Origin: Clostridium pasteurianum DSM 525 = ATCC 6013
Lineage (GTDB): Bacteria > Bacillota > Clostridia > Clostridiales > Clostridiaceae
Length of the DNA: 64,000 nucleotides
Assembly: GCF_000807255.1 (NCBI RefSeq)
Contig: NZ_CP009268.1
Location: forward strand, 3,316,384-3,380,383
Direction: 5' to 3'
Part shown: positions 36,634 through 45,698 of the stretch, piece by piece
How the letters are laid out: every line of letters starts with the position of its first letter
Numbering within the stretch: the stretch's first letter is position 1
Notes under the pieces: model-generated
What the model saw: the letters and a program-made list of their open reading frames with translations, nothing else
What the model was told of the DNA's origin: nothing
The model's database searches: none
Position numbers and translations under genes: made by a program

Positions 36634-37719
36634 TTATTGAATAATATAGTCATCCATTTTCAAATCAAAATACTTGCATATTTCATCTATTTCCTTCAAA
36701 GTATTATCATTCATAGGAATACCATTTTTTATCTTATCCTCATAGGCCTCCATTTCTTTCTCTCCATGAATATATATTCTCTGCTTACCCTTTGCCTTTT
36801 CAGATTTTCTAATTTCATTTAAATATTCTGAAAAATTACTTTCAATTGCTTTTTTATCACCAAATATTCCATAGTCAAGGGCAATAAAGGAATGACATGT
36901 ACCTGAGACTCCATTGGTATGAACATAATTTGCTGTTAATCCACCAGATAAAATTGCCGTAAATAATTCAACTGTGAGGGCAAATCCATAGCCTTTATGT
37001 CCTCCTGATATTTCTTCTGATCCACCTAAAGGAACTATTCCTCCACCCTTTTTATTGGACATATTATATAATACATCTTTAGCACTTGAGTTGTCATTTC
37101 CCTCTGAATCAAGAGTCCACCCTATGGGAAGCTTGTCATTTCTTTTGTTATAGACTTCTATTTTACCCCTTGTAACAACACTTGTAGACATATCTATCAA
37201 AAAAGGATAGGGCTTTGCAGGCATAGATATGGCAATAGGATTACTTCCCATCATAGCTTCTTTTCCAAAGGTGGGTACTGTAATTGCCGCAGAATTAGTC
37301 ATTGAAATTCCAAGTAAACCTTCTTTTTCTGCCATCCTTGCATAATATCCTGCTATGCCATAATGATTAGAATTATTTACCACAACCATACCTATTCCTG
37401 AATTTTTTGCCTTCTTTATTGCCATATCCATAGCTTTTATGCCAGCTATTTGCCCTATAGCCTGCCCTGCATCTATTACAACTGATATTGGTGTTTCTTT
37501 AACTATTTTTATTTTTGGATTTAATTTTACCAGTCCACTTTTTATAGATTTATAATATAGAACTAACCTCTGTATTCCATGAGATTCAATTCCAAATAAA
37601 TCTGCCAATAGCAGTACATCTGTTATATTTTCACTTTCTTCATGATTAAATCCAAATTTTTCAAACACTATATTACATAGTTTTTTCAATCCTTCATAAT
37701 TATAACTTTTATAACTCAC
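36634..37719 (-). CDS. Ldh_2-family NAD(P)-dependent malate/sulfolactate/2-hydroxyacid dehydrogenase
   Basis: The 361-residue protein matches the malate/L-lactate/L-sulfolactate dehydrogenase family (PF02615): LADLFGIESHGIQRL near residue 40, NNSNHYGIAGYYARMA (114-129), MTNSAAITVPTFG and KGYGFALTVELF. The conserved SHG and NHYG histidines that contact substrate and cofactor are present. It oxidises or reduces a 2-hydroxy acid. ComC-type (2R)-sulfolactate dehydrogenase belongs here, which fits the sulfonate-type transporter upstream. The precise substrate cannot be told from sequence. Confidence 0.82.
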   Translation of the reverse strand: MSYKSYNYEGLKKLCNIVFEKFGFNHEESENITDVLLLADLFGIESHGIQRLVLYYKSIKSGLVKLNPKIKIVKETPISVVIDAGQAIGQIAGIKAMDMAIKKAKNSGIGMVVVNNSNHYGIAGYYARMAEKEGLLGISMTNSAAITVPTFGKEAMMGSNPIAISMPAKPYPFLIDMSTSVVTRGKIEVYNKRNDKLPIGWTLDSEGNDNSSAKDVLYNMSNKKGGGIVPLGGSEEISGGHKGYGFALTVELFTAILSGGLTANYVHTNGVSGTCHSFIALDYGIFGDKKAIESNFSEYLNEIRKSEKAKGKQRIYIHGEKEMEAYEDKIKNGIPMNDNTLKEIDEICKYFDLKMDDYIIQ

Positions 37720-37735
37720 ATTTTTCCTCCTTTAA

Positions 37736-39019
37736 CTAAAGTTTTCCCCAAGAAAAATCAGGCTCACCCCTATTGAATTTCAACTCTTCAGCCTTCGTCA
37801 AAATACCTAAATTAGCATTTAATTTAACTTCCTCCATAAGAGGTTCACTAACCACAATATTTTCCAGTTCCATAGTATTTTTTATCCAGACAATTTTATG
37901 TTCTCCGCTTTTAACTCCATTGCATATTTTAACGGCAATTTTTATTGCATCCTCTGAATTTGATGCCACCATAGGTATTTTAGCTGGTTCCATATATGTA
38001 CTAGTAAAACAATTAGTATACATATCTATAAAATTTATTTTATCAAATAATTTCCTGGTAATAATATCTGATACCCCAACTCCGTTGGCATTTCCATGAG
38101 ATTCTTCAGTAATATCAAGAATTACACATTTTTTAAATTGGGGGCCGCCGCTGACACATCCAGTAAAATACAGCCCGGTTACATTTGGATCTTGACCATT
38201 ACCACTTATATTTTTTCCTATTTCATCTATTATAAGCACATCAAATTTAGGTATAAGTATACTTCCCATAAGCTTTCGACTTTCCTTAAGCAGATCCTCT
38301 TCCCTTTTTAGAGACAGTATTTCATCTTTAGTTATGATTTCTATTTTATAAGTCTCATCATAGGCATTTTCCACTACAGCTACAGCAAATAATACTTTAG
38401 TTTTCCTAGCTATCATGCAGCCTATTTTAGGTATTAATTCTGGAAATCTCCCAAAGCCTTTACTATGGATTGAGTCTGCACCCTTTTGCTTTCCAAGTCC
38501 AATGGAAAGCATTTTGCAAACCCCGCTTTCCACCTTTCCTCTAAAGCCTGTATGTGGCTTTATTCTGGGAATTATCACTATTCCATCAACCTCTAGTACA
38601 CTTTTTGCTGCATAAATAGGTAAATCAGCTTCATATTCTCCTATAATTTCTGTATCCATAGATCCATCTATATTGACTTCCATGTTTTCTTCTGTAATCC
38701 CATAGGAAGCTAGAATTTCCCTCTGTCCTTTTTCTGTTGCTCCACCATGGCTTCCCATTGCAGGAACTATGAAAGGCTTTGCTCCAGATGCTTTTAAACA
38801 CTCTATAACAGTCTTTGTTATTATATCTATATTGGCTATTCCCCGGCTTCCAACCCCCACTGCAATTCTCTTATTCTTTAAATCCTGTAAATGATACTGA
38901 ATTTTTTCTTTCACCTCTCTTTTGATATCCAAAATTCTATCTTTTTTAAAGTTCTGTCTTACCTTAAAAAACTTAGGCAGCTCTATTTCATTAAATTTAC
39001 TTAAATCTAAAGATTCCAC
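37736..39019 (-). CDS. LarA-like nickel-pincer racemase-family protein (DUF2088)
   Basis: The N-terminal half matches lactate racemase LarA/DUF2088 proteins: AVGVGSRGIANID, VPAMGSHGGATEKGQ, RIKPHTGFRGKVESG and the VCKMLSIGLGKQKG segment. LarA uses a nickel-pincer nucleotide to epimerise 2-hydroxy acids, and relatives act on malate, phenyllactate and other substrates. No larB, larC or larE lies in the window. The start is GTG 39019 after AAGGTGAT. It is adjacent to the Ldh_2 gene (16 bases), suggesting a racemase-dehydrogenase pair. Confidence 0.78.
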   Translation of the reverse strand: MESLDLSKFNEIELPKFFKVRQNFKKDRILDIKREVKEKIQYHLQDLKNKRIAVGVGSRGIANIDIITKTVIECLKASGAKPFIVPAMGSHGGATEKGQREILASYGITEENMEVNIDGSMDTEIIGEYEADLPIYAAKSVLEVDGIVIIPRIKPHTGFRGKVESGVCKMLSIGLGKQKGADSIHSKGFGRFPELIPKIGCMIARKTKVLFAVAVVENAYDETYKIEIITKDEILSLKREEDLLKESRKLMGSILIPKFDVLIIDEIGKNISGNGQDPNVTGLYFTGCVSGGPQFKKCVILDITEESHGNANGVGVSDIITRKLFDKINFIDMYTNCFTSTYMEPAKIPMVASNSEDAIKIAVKICNGVKSGEHKIVWIKNTMELENIVVSEPLMEEVKLNANLGILTKAEELKFNRGEPDFSWGKL

Positions 39020-39027
39020 AATATCAC

Positions 39028-39160
39028 CTTCTTTGAAGCAAGTTCTTTAATTCAGGTTGGGATTCTTTTACCCCATCTGAATTTTAGAACTGCAAATGCA
39101 TGGTTTACTTGGCGTCGAACTTCCACTTGAAGAAATGGGAGACTTTACGTCAAGTTAGTC
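39028..39160 (+). mobile_element. Solo IS200/IS605-type right end with omega-RNA-like hairpin (decayed)
   Basis: The plus strand holds CTTCCACTTGAAGAAATGGGAG (39120-39141), a stem-loop with a GAAG loop like those at IS605-family right ends. It is enclosed by ACTTGGCGT (39107) and ACGTCAAGT (39147-39155). Upstream, the reading EASSLIQVG recalls the C-terminus of clostridial TnpB. No tnpA or tnpB body is present, so only the RNA/end part remains, inserted next to the larA-like start. The family call is from memory of similar elements. Confidence 0.5.
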
Positions 39161-39173
39161 AGGTTAAATAAAG

Positions 39174-39236
39174 TTAAGGCATATTGAAATAAATGACTAG
39201 ACTAATATACTAGTCCATTTATTTTCACATGCCTAA
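39174..39236. repeat. Short copy of the MITE-like palindrome; likely also a terminator
   Basis: Read on the minus strand it starts TTAGGCATGTGAAAATAAAT, 19 of 20 bases identical to the left end of the 165-bp element at 19809, and the other end is TTAAGGCATATTGAAATAAA. The arms meet around a short centre at ACTAGTATATTAGT, forming one long hairpin of 63 bases. It sits 8 bases after the stop of the substrate-binding protein and can terminate its transcript. Confidence 0.65.
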
Positions 39237-39243
39237 AAATCTT

Positions 39244-40266
39244 TTATTTTATTCCTGCATCTGTTGCATAAGTTTTATCTAGAAGATCTTTCACATCTAC
39301 ATCTTTTCTTACAGTGTTATTTTGTCTTAAAGTTTTAATAGTTGATGTAAGTGAATCTACTACTTGGTCTGTTAATCTTATATCAAAATCTTCTTTAGCT
39401 AAGCCCTTTGCTGCAACATCTCTATTAAGTTTAAGTTCTTTTGAAATAATATCAGCTGTTTTATCTGGATTTGCTTTAACCCATTTTTCTGTCTTTTCAT
39501 ATACTTTAAGCACCCTCTTTACTATGTCAGGATTATTCTTTGCAAATTCATTATTTACTGAAATCAAGTTTACTTCATATTTAAGACCAGTTCCATCACC
39601 AATTGCATAGGCTGTATTTTCAGCTTCAATTGAAGATGCATAAGGTTCCCAAGTTATTGCTGCATCAATATTCTTTGAGGCAAAGGAAGTTTTTATATCT
39701 GTAGGCTGAAGATTAACTAATTGTATATCACTTTGCTTAAGCCCTGCCGCTTCTAAGTATCTGGCAAGGAGCATATGTGCAGAAGATCCAACAGTTACGG
39801 CAACTTTTTTACCCTTTAAGTCCTTGGCTGATTTTATATTGGAACCAGTAGCAGCAAGTATAGTGTTTAATTTATATCCTGATGCATAAACTCCTATACC
39901 TTTTATATCAGCATTATTTGCTCTTGCCTGAATAGATGGCTGATCACCAGCTTGCCCAAAATCCAGTCTTCCTCCAGCAAAAGCCTCCATCATTGGTGGT
40001 CCGGATACAAAGCTCTGGAAATTAACTTTTATATTATCTTTTTTAAATTCTTCCTCAAACCATTCCTGGTTTTTTGCAACAATTAAAAGTGTATGGTTTA
40101 TTCCCGGTTGATATCCTATACTTATTTCTTTCGGTTTTTGTGTTGACGATGCAGCATTGCTTGCTGATGAATTTGTAGAACTGTTAGTTTGACCGCAAGC
40201 CGTAAATGCCAATATGCCTACTAATAATGTAGAGATTAGAACAGTTACTTTTTTCATTAAATTCAC
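39244..40266 (-). CDS. ABC substrate-binding lipoprotein, sulfonate/nitrate/taurine type
   Basis: The signal peptide (MKKVTVLISTLLVGILAFTA) ends in a lipobox cysteine (FTACG), followed by a Ser/Asn-rich linker. The mature domain belongs to the SsuA/TauA/NrtA group: ISIGYQPGINHTLLIVAKNQ, GGRLDFGQAGDQPSIQA and ITWEPYASSIE. It probably captures an aliphatic sulfonate or related anion outside the cell for the permease and ATPase of the same cluster. An RBS lies before ATG 40266 (GAGG). Confidence 0.88.
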   Translation of the reverse strand: MNLMKKVTVLISTLLVGILAFTACGQTNSSTNSSASNAASSTQKPKEISIGYQPGINHTLLIVAKNQEWFEEEFKKDNIKVNFQSFVSGPPMMEAFAGGRLDFGQAGDQPSIQARANNADIKGIGVYASGYKLNTILAATGSNIKSAKDLKGKKVAVTVGSSAHMLLARYLEAAGLKQSDIQLVNLQPTDIKTSFASKNIDAAITWEPYASSIEAENTAYAIGDGTGLKYEVNLISVNNEFAKNNPDIVKRVLKVYEKTEKWVKANPDKTADIISKELKLNRDVAAKGLAKEDFDIRLTDQVVDSLTSTIKTLRQNNTVRKDVDVKDLLDKTYATDAGIK

Positions 40267-40362
40267 TCCTCGTATATTTTCAATATAATTAATGTTAGTT
40301 TGAATTAAGTAATCAATTACTTTTTATAACAATTTTCATCTGCTATGAATTCATAATTATCT

Positions 40363-41562
40363 TTATATATCTGCATCTATTTCAAGTACCTGAAGCTCTT
40401 CTTCTACTAAATTTGCATATTTTAATCCACATCCAGTATTTAAAAGTACAATCTTATCTGTTGACTTTAAGAAACCATTTTTAATAAGTTTATCTGCTGC
40501 TGCAACCAAGGTTGCTCCTTCTGGAGCTACAAACAACCCCTCTGTCTTAGCTAAAAGATTAAGTGATTCTATAATTTCAGAATCTTTTACTTCAATGGCA
40601 GTACCTTTACTCTGTCTTACAGCATCAAGAACTATAAAATCTCCTAAAGCTTTTGGAACACGTATACCTCCAGCTATAGTGTTAGCACCAGTATAGAATT
40701 CAGAAGCTTCTGAATTTTCATTAAAAGCCTTTACTATTGGATTGCAGCCTTCTGCCTGAACTGCTATAAGTTTTGGGATTTTATCTTTAATCCATCCAAG
40801 TTCCTTTAATTCCTTGAAGGCTTTCCATATTCCAATTATACCTACACCACCACCAGTAGGGTAAAGGATGGCATCTGGAAACTCCCAATTAAAATATTCA
40901 GCAAGTTCAAGTCCCATAGTCTTTTTACCTTCAATTCTATAGGGCTCTTTAAGTGTAGCTGCATCAAACCAACCATACTTTTTTACACCCTTAGCTATTA
41001 TTTTTCCTGCATCAGATATTAATCCTTTAACAAGATAAGTTCTTGATCCATATATAAAAGCTTCTTTTTTAGCTAAATCCGGTGCATCCTTTGGCATAGC
41101 CACTATAAGTTCAATTCCTGCTTTGGCAGAATAGGCAGACCAAGCTCCCCCTGCGTTTCCAGCTGTGGGCATTGCTATTGTCTTTATACCAAGTTCCTTA
41201 GCCTTTGACACCCCTACTGCTGCTCCTCTGGATTTAAAAGTCCCTGTAGGATTTAATCCTTCATCTTTGATATAAAGATTTTCTGCTCCTATTTTCTCTC
41301 CTAAACTGTCAGCTTTAAGTATAGGCGTATCTCCTTCTCCCAGTGAAACTATATTTTTTTCATCTTCAATTGGTAAAAGTTCTTTGAATCTAAATAATCC
41401 TTTTTCTCTGGTTTTAAACAGATTTTTGTCCACATTTTCTTTTATACTATGTAAATCATATCTTACAAGTAATGGTCCACCGCATTCACACAAATTATGA
41501 GGCTCATCCTTTGAATACTCTTTTCCGCATTTTGAACATTGTAGATAACTAAAATAACTCAT
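40363..41562 (-). CDS. Threonine synthase-like PLP enzyme
   Basis: The N-terminal zinc-ribbon-like cysteines C9, C12, C25 and C27 (CSKC...CEC) precede the PLP-fold with K110 in NPTGTFKSRGA and the glycine-rich PTAGNAGG phosphate loop. The family converts O-phosphohomoserine to threonine, but paralogues act on other beta- or gamma-substituted amino acids, for example cysteate synthase. Placement between the ATP-binding and substrate-binding genes of a sulfonate-type importer suggests a specialised substrate instead of bulk threonine synthesis. That is inference. Confidence 0.85.
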   Translation of the reverse strand: MSYFSYLQCSKCGKEYSKDEPHNLCECGGPLLVRYDLHSIKENVDKNLFKTREKGLFRFKELLPIEDEKNIVSLGEGDTPILKADSLGEKIGAENLYIKDEGLNPTGTFKSRGAAVGVSKAKELGIKTIAMPTAGNAGGAWSAYSAKAGIELIVAMPKDAPDLAKKEAFIYGSRTYLVKGLISDAGKIIAKGVKKYGWFDAATLKEPYRIEGKKTMGLELAEYFNWEFPDAILYPTGGGVGIIGIWKAFKELKELGWIKDKIPKLIAVQAEGCNPIVKAFNENSEASEFYTGANTIAGGIRVPKALGDFIVLDAVRQSKGTAIEVKDSEIIESLNLLAKTEGLFVAPEGATLVAAADKLIKNGFLKSTDKIVLLNTGCGLKYANLVEEELQVLEIDADI

Positions 41563-41675
41563 TTAAATTACTTCCTCTCCCTATAATTTTATATATTTGC
41601 TTTAACTTATTAATTAAATAATTTAGCTAAATAACAATTTTGCTTCTTAATACTGAACTATAAACACAAATTATT

Positions 41676-42461
41676 CTATATACTATATGAAAATGGATTT
41701 TCTACTTTTGTAAAAAATTCATCATATATCTGACTTTTTATATAAGTAAAATCATAACTGCTTCTATCTCTTGGTCTTGATAATTCCACAGGAACTATTT
41801 TTTTAATACCTCCTGGTCTGCTTGAAAGCACCACCACTCTATTACCAAGGTATACAGCCTCATCTATATCATGAGTTACAAGAATCATAGTAGTTTTTTC
41901 TTTTTCCCATATTTTTAAAATTTCCTGCTGCATATTAATCCTAGTCATGGCATCTAAAGCTCCAAAGGGTTCATCAAGTAATAAAATCTTTGGTTTATTA
42001 ATTAGTGCTCTGGCAATACTTATTCTCTGCTTCATTCCTCCTGACAGCTGACCTGGATAGGCTTTTGCAAAACTGCTTAATCCCACTAGTTCAAGCTGTT
42101 CCTTTACCAATTCCTTTTTTTCTGAATTTGATACTTTCTTGCTTATGCCAAAAGCTATGTTTTTTTCAACTGTAAGCCAAGGGAAAAGTCTAGACTCCTG
42201 AAAAATCATACCTCTATCCACAGCGGAGCCTTCAACGTGCTTTCCATAGGATAATATACTTCCTGAGTAATTCCTATCAAGACCTACTATCATTCTAAGC
42301 AGAGTACTTTTACCACAGCCGCTGGAACCTACAATACTTAAAAATTCTCCATCTTCAACGGATAGATTTATATCCTTCAACACCGTAAGTTCTCCACTAT
42401 CTATTTTAAAAGTCTTATTTAAATTTTCTATTTCAATAGCTTTTCTGCTTTTATCACCCAT
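41676..42461 (-). CDS. ABC importer ATP-binding protein (SsuB/TauB type)
   Basis: Walker A GSSGCGKST (45-53), the signature QLSGGMKQRIS, DEPFGALD and the TMILVTHDIDEAVYLG switch region define an SsuB/TauB-type ATPase. The 261-residue length is typical. It powers the importer formed with the permease 14 bases upstream (42476-43270) and the lipoprotein at 39244. The gene order permease, ATPase, threonine-synthase-like enzyme, binding protein is one leftward operon. Confidence 0.92.
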   Translation of the reverse strand: MGDKSRKAIEIENLNKTFKIDSGELTVLKDINLSVEDGEFLSIVGSSGCGKSTLLRMIVGLDRNYSGSILSYGKHVEGSAVDRGMIFQESRLFPWLTVEKNIAFGISKKVSNSEKKELVKEQLELVGLSSFAKAYPGQLSGGMKQRISIARALINKPKILLLDEPFGALDAMTRINMQQEILKIWEKEKTTMILVTHDIDEAVYLGNRVVVLSSRPGGIKKIVPVELSRPRDRSSYDFTYIKSQIYDEFFTKVENPFSYSI

Positions 42462-42475
42462 AACCTTACCTCCCT

Positions 42476-43270
42476 CTAATTTTCATTACTTGTATCCCAC
42501 TTAATAACTAAAACTTGCAATTTCTTTATTAAATAATCAATTAGAAAACCAATTATACCTATGGAAAAAACTCCTACCAGCATAACATCAGGCTGGGATA
42601 ACTCTCTTGCGTAGGATATCTGATATCCTATACCCGAAGTTGCAGCAATGATTTCTGCAGTAATAACACTCATCCATGCACTGCCTATTCCAATTCTAAG
42701 TCCTGTGAAAATAGATGGAAGAGCAGAAGGAAAGACTATTTTTATAAGCGTGTTTAATTTACTCTTCTCCAATATTTTTGCAACCTCTAAGAATTTTTTG
42801 TCTGCTCCTTTTATTCCATAAATAGTATTTATAAGTATTGGCCAAAAACTTCCAATAATTATTATTGTTATCTTTGATGCCTCGTCTATACCCATCCACA
42901 GTATAAGTACAGGTACCCAGGCTACAATAGGTATTGGTCTTAAAAACCCTATAATTAAATCCAAAGCCTTTTCAATGCCTTTAAATAATCCGATTAATAT
43001 TCCAAAAACTATTCCAAGAACAGCTCCTATGGCATATCCCTTTAATACTCTTAATATACTTATCCATAAATTTTTAAACAGATCTCCACTTTCTATCATA
43101 TCAACTAAAGCTTGATAAATAACCTGTGGTGCCGGTAATACAGAAGACCTGATAAAACCTTTATCGCTTAGTATCTGCCAAAATATTAATATAATTATGG
43201 GAACAATTAATCCTATAATTATATTTTTAATTACTCTAAGTGCTTTATGTAGAATAGTTTTAGAATTCAT
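42476..43270 (-). CDS. ABC importer permease (SsuC/TauC type)
   Basis: The 264-residue protein has six predicted spans and the EAA loop EVAKILEKSKLNTLIKIVFP with GLRIGIGSAWMSVITAEIIA, typical of SsuC/TauC/NrtB. It forms the channel of the sulfonate-type importer. It is the first gene of the leftward operon, opposite the LysR regulator 391 bases away, which is likely its regulator. Confidence 0.9.
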   Translation of the reverse strand: MNSKTILHKALRVIKNIIIGLIVPIIILIFWQILSDKGFIRSSVLPAPQVIYQALVDMIESGDLFKNLWISILRVLKGYAIGAVLGIVFGILIGLFKGIEKALDLIIGFLRPIPIVAWVPVLILWMGIDEASKITIIIIGSFWPILINTIYGIKGADKKFLEVAKILEKSKLNTLIKIVFPSALPSIFTGLRIGIGSAWMSVITAEIIAATSGIGYQISYARELSQPDVMLVGVFSIGIIGFLIDYLIKKLQVLVIKWDTSNEN

Positions 43271-43661
43271 ATATATCCCCCTTATGATGTTAATGATAAT
43301 ATAATTTTAAATTCATACCACAATTACTCTATTCAGAAATTACATTTAACCTATCGGAAAACTTGTTTATTGGGCAAAAAAATATTTCCTAGTAATATAA
43401 TGTGTATACTTTAATCAGATAAAATATTACACTATCTTTTTGTTATGTGTCAATACTTTATGTAAAATAATTTAAATTCATTATAAGATTTATAATTAAT
43501 ACATACTAATCATATCTTTTTTATAAAATTGTTCCTTATTACTTTTATAAATCCTTAACTTTGTGTATGATTATATCAAATAGAAACTTATATAACAAAT
43601 ATAAATAACATATCGGATTTATATGAAATTAATATAAATAAAATATAAGAGGTGATTATTT
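43271..43661. promoter_or_regulatory. Divergent control region of the sulfonate-type cluster and its LysR regulator
   Basis: This 391-base AT-rich gap holds no gene. TATCGGA occurs twice, at 43352-43358 (near the importer start) and 43611-43617 (near the LysR start), embedded in TTAACCTATCGGAAAA and ACATATCGGATTTATATG. They are candidate LysR contact points. No riboswitch or T-box fold could be recognised. Confidence 0.35.
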
Positions 43662-44534
43662 ATGGACATCAGACAGCTTAAATACTTTCTTACCATAGCA
43701 GAAGAGGGCAGTATAACTAAAGCTGCAGAAAAATTACACATTGCTCAGCCGCCCTTAAGTCAGCAATTGAAATTGCTTGAGGATGAACTTGATATAAAAC
43801 TTATAGAAAGAAACACAAGAAAAATTCAAATAACAGATGCGGGAAGAATACTTCAACATCGCTCCAAACAAATTTTAGAATTAACCCAAAACACTAAAAA
43901 GGAAATTAAAAATTTGAAACACGGCTTTAAAGGAGTACTATCTCTAGGTACAGTTCCCTCTTCAAGTACTACTATTTTGTTAAAAAAATTAAATGAATTT
44001 CATAATAAGTATCCTCACATAAATTTTAAGATAAGAGAAAGCAATACCGGTGAAATATTAAAATCTCTTTCTATAGGAACAATAGAAGTAGGGGTTATTT
44101 TAACACCTTTTAATTCTGAAAAATTTGAATCACTACTGCTTTCCAGTGAACCTATGATAATAGCCTTTAAACCTGATACCTATTTTATCAATAACAACAA
44201 GAATTCTATAAGTTTAAATGATTTAATAAACAAACCATTGATAATAGATCACAAATTTAAAGATATGCTAATTTCCACCTGCCACCAAGCTGGTTTTGAG
44301 CCAACAATTTTGTGTGAAAATGAAGATGCAAGATCAGTTCTTCTATGGGCTCATACAGAAATAGGCATAGGTATACTACCTAAATCTGCTGCTGATCTCA
44401 TCCCGGGATTGGGCTTAAAATATATTGAAATAGACGAATTATCCTTAAAAACCAGACCTGCAGTTGTATGGGTAAAAAACAGATATTTATCTGATGTGGC
44501 TAAAAATTTTATAGAAATGTTTAAGGCAGATTAA
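43662..44534 (+). CDS. LysR-family transcriptional regulator
   Basis: The N-terminal winged helix-turn-helix is textbook LysR: MDIRQLKYFLTIAEEGSITK and AAEKLHIAQPPLSQQLKLLE. The C-terminal periplasmic-binding-like effector domain (about 90-290) reads LGTVPSSSTTILLKKLNEF and VLLWAHTEIGIGILP. AGAGGTGAT precedes ATG 43662. Divergent from the sulfonate-type import operon, it probably activates that operon in response to a substrate or to sulfur status. Confidence 0.9.
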   Translation: MDIRQLKYFLTIAEEGSITKAAEKLHIAQPPLSQQLKLLEDELDIKLIERNTRKIQITDAGRILQHRSKQILELTQNTKKEIKNLKHGFKGVLSLGTVPSSSTTILLKKLNEFHNKYPHINFKIRESNTGEILKSLSIGTIEVGVILTPFNSEKFESLLLSSEPMIIAFKPDTYFINNNKNSISLNDLINKPLIIDHKFKDMLISTCHQAGFEPTILCENEDARSVLLWAHTEIGIGILPKSAADLIPGLGLKYIEIDELSLKTRPAVVWVKNRYLSDVAKNFIEMFKAD

Positions 44535-44657
44535 TTTACATTGTAACAGAATTTATATATAGATATTCAACTTAAATATGTTCTAATTATACATTGGACA
44601 TATATACTTACTTCAACTTTAAAATATCAATAAAACAATATAGAGGTGTATATCCAT

Positions 44658-45629
44658 ATGAGACTTCACAGACTTTTAGGCATTATAATGCTTCTTAATT
44701 CCCGTGGAACAATGAAGGCTGGAAATCTGGCTAAATTACTTGAAACCTCAGAGAGAACCATATACAGAGATATTGATATACTTTGTGAATCAGGTATTCC
44801 CATCACCTCCACTTCCGGTCCTAAAGGAGGCTTTTCCTTTATGGAAGGCTATAAAATAAATTCAAAGGATTTGGAAACTGGAGACGTATTTAATATTTTA
44901 CTTTCTAGTATGGGGATAGTGACTGAAAAGAATACAGAAACATCTCAGCAGTTAAAAAACTCCATCTTAAAGCTTGAAAATAGTTTATCTGAAGAACATA
45001 GAAATGAGATTATTAAAGCTAAGGAAAGATTTTTTATTGATTCACAGCCTTGGTGGGGTAGGAAAATTGAGAATAAAAATGTAGATATAATAAAAAAGTC
45101 TTTATTTAATTTAAAAAAGTTAAAAATATACTACAAAAAATTTACTGGAGAAATATCGGAAAGAATTATAAGACCTTACGGTGTGGTAGTAAAAAATTCG
45201 CAGTGGTATATGACAGCTTTTTGTGAACTAAAAAATGAAGTAAGAATCTTTAAATGCAGCAGGATTGAAGCTGTAGAAATACTTAAGGAAACCTTTAAAA
45301 TGCCTGAAAACTTTTCCTTAGAAAGATTCTGGAATACCAGCAAAGAAAAATTTGTAAATCAACCCACTCCTAACTTAAAACATAATTCATACCCTGTTAA
45401 GATTAAATTTTATGAAGAAAAGAAAAAATTACTGGAAGGTTTTCATATACAATCTTCTATACAATTATCAAATAAATGGCTCTATACTATTGATATGTTA
45501 AGCTTTGAAACTGCCTGCAATGTAATCTTCCCTCTATGTGACAGAATAGAAGTTTTAGAACCCTTAGACCTTAGAGAGTACATAATAACAAAAACCAATA
45601 AGATTTTAAATTTATATAAATCCAAATAA
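44658..45629 (+). CDS. HTH/WYL-domain (YafY-type) transcriptional regulator
   Basis: The N-terminal DeoR-like helix-turn-helix reads RGTMKAGNLAKLLETSERTI and YRDIDILCESGIPI, followed by a WYL domain (IRPYGVVVKNSQWYMTAFCE and EVRIFKCSRIEAVEIL) that binds ligands or nucleic acid. ATG 44658 is nine bases after GAGGTG; an upstream GTG at 44646 is less likely. It lies 69 bases before the GyrI-like gene on the same strand, which may be its target. Confidence 0.87.
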   Translation: MRLHRLLGIIMLLNSRGTMKAGNLAKLLETSERTIYRDIDILCESGIPITSTSGPKGGFSFMEGYKINSKDLETGDVFNILLSSMGIVTEKNTETSQQLKNSILKLENSLSEEHRNEIIKAKERFFIDSQPWWGRKIENKNVDIIKKSLFNLKKLKIYYKKFTGEISERIIRPYGVVVKNSQWYMTAFCELKNEVRIFKCSRIEAVEILKETFKMPENFSLERFWNTSKEKFVNQPTPNLKHNSYPVKIKFYEEKKKLLEGFHIQSSIQLSNKWLYTIDMLSFETACNVIFPLCDRIEVLEPLDLREYIITKTNKILNLYKSK

Positions 45630-45698
45630 ATTCCTGACACAATGTTGGCAACAATTCATTGGTATAATTAAGACATAAAATAGATGGAGGGAATAATT

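Noticed and set aside
39174-39236. A plain Rho-independent terminator
   Set aside because: Its ends match those of the 165-bp element at 19809 over 19 of 20 bases, so it is better explained as a copy of that repeat which also can terminate.
40363-41562. Housekeeping threonine biosynthesis operon
   Set aside because: No homoserine kinase or dehydrogenase gene is adjacent; neighbours are importer genes. Not excluded, but the context argues for a special role.
41563-41675. Riboswitch or T-box leader before the threonine synthase-like gene
   Set aside because: The 113-base gap has no conserved T-box, SAM or other leader sequence that I recognise.
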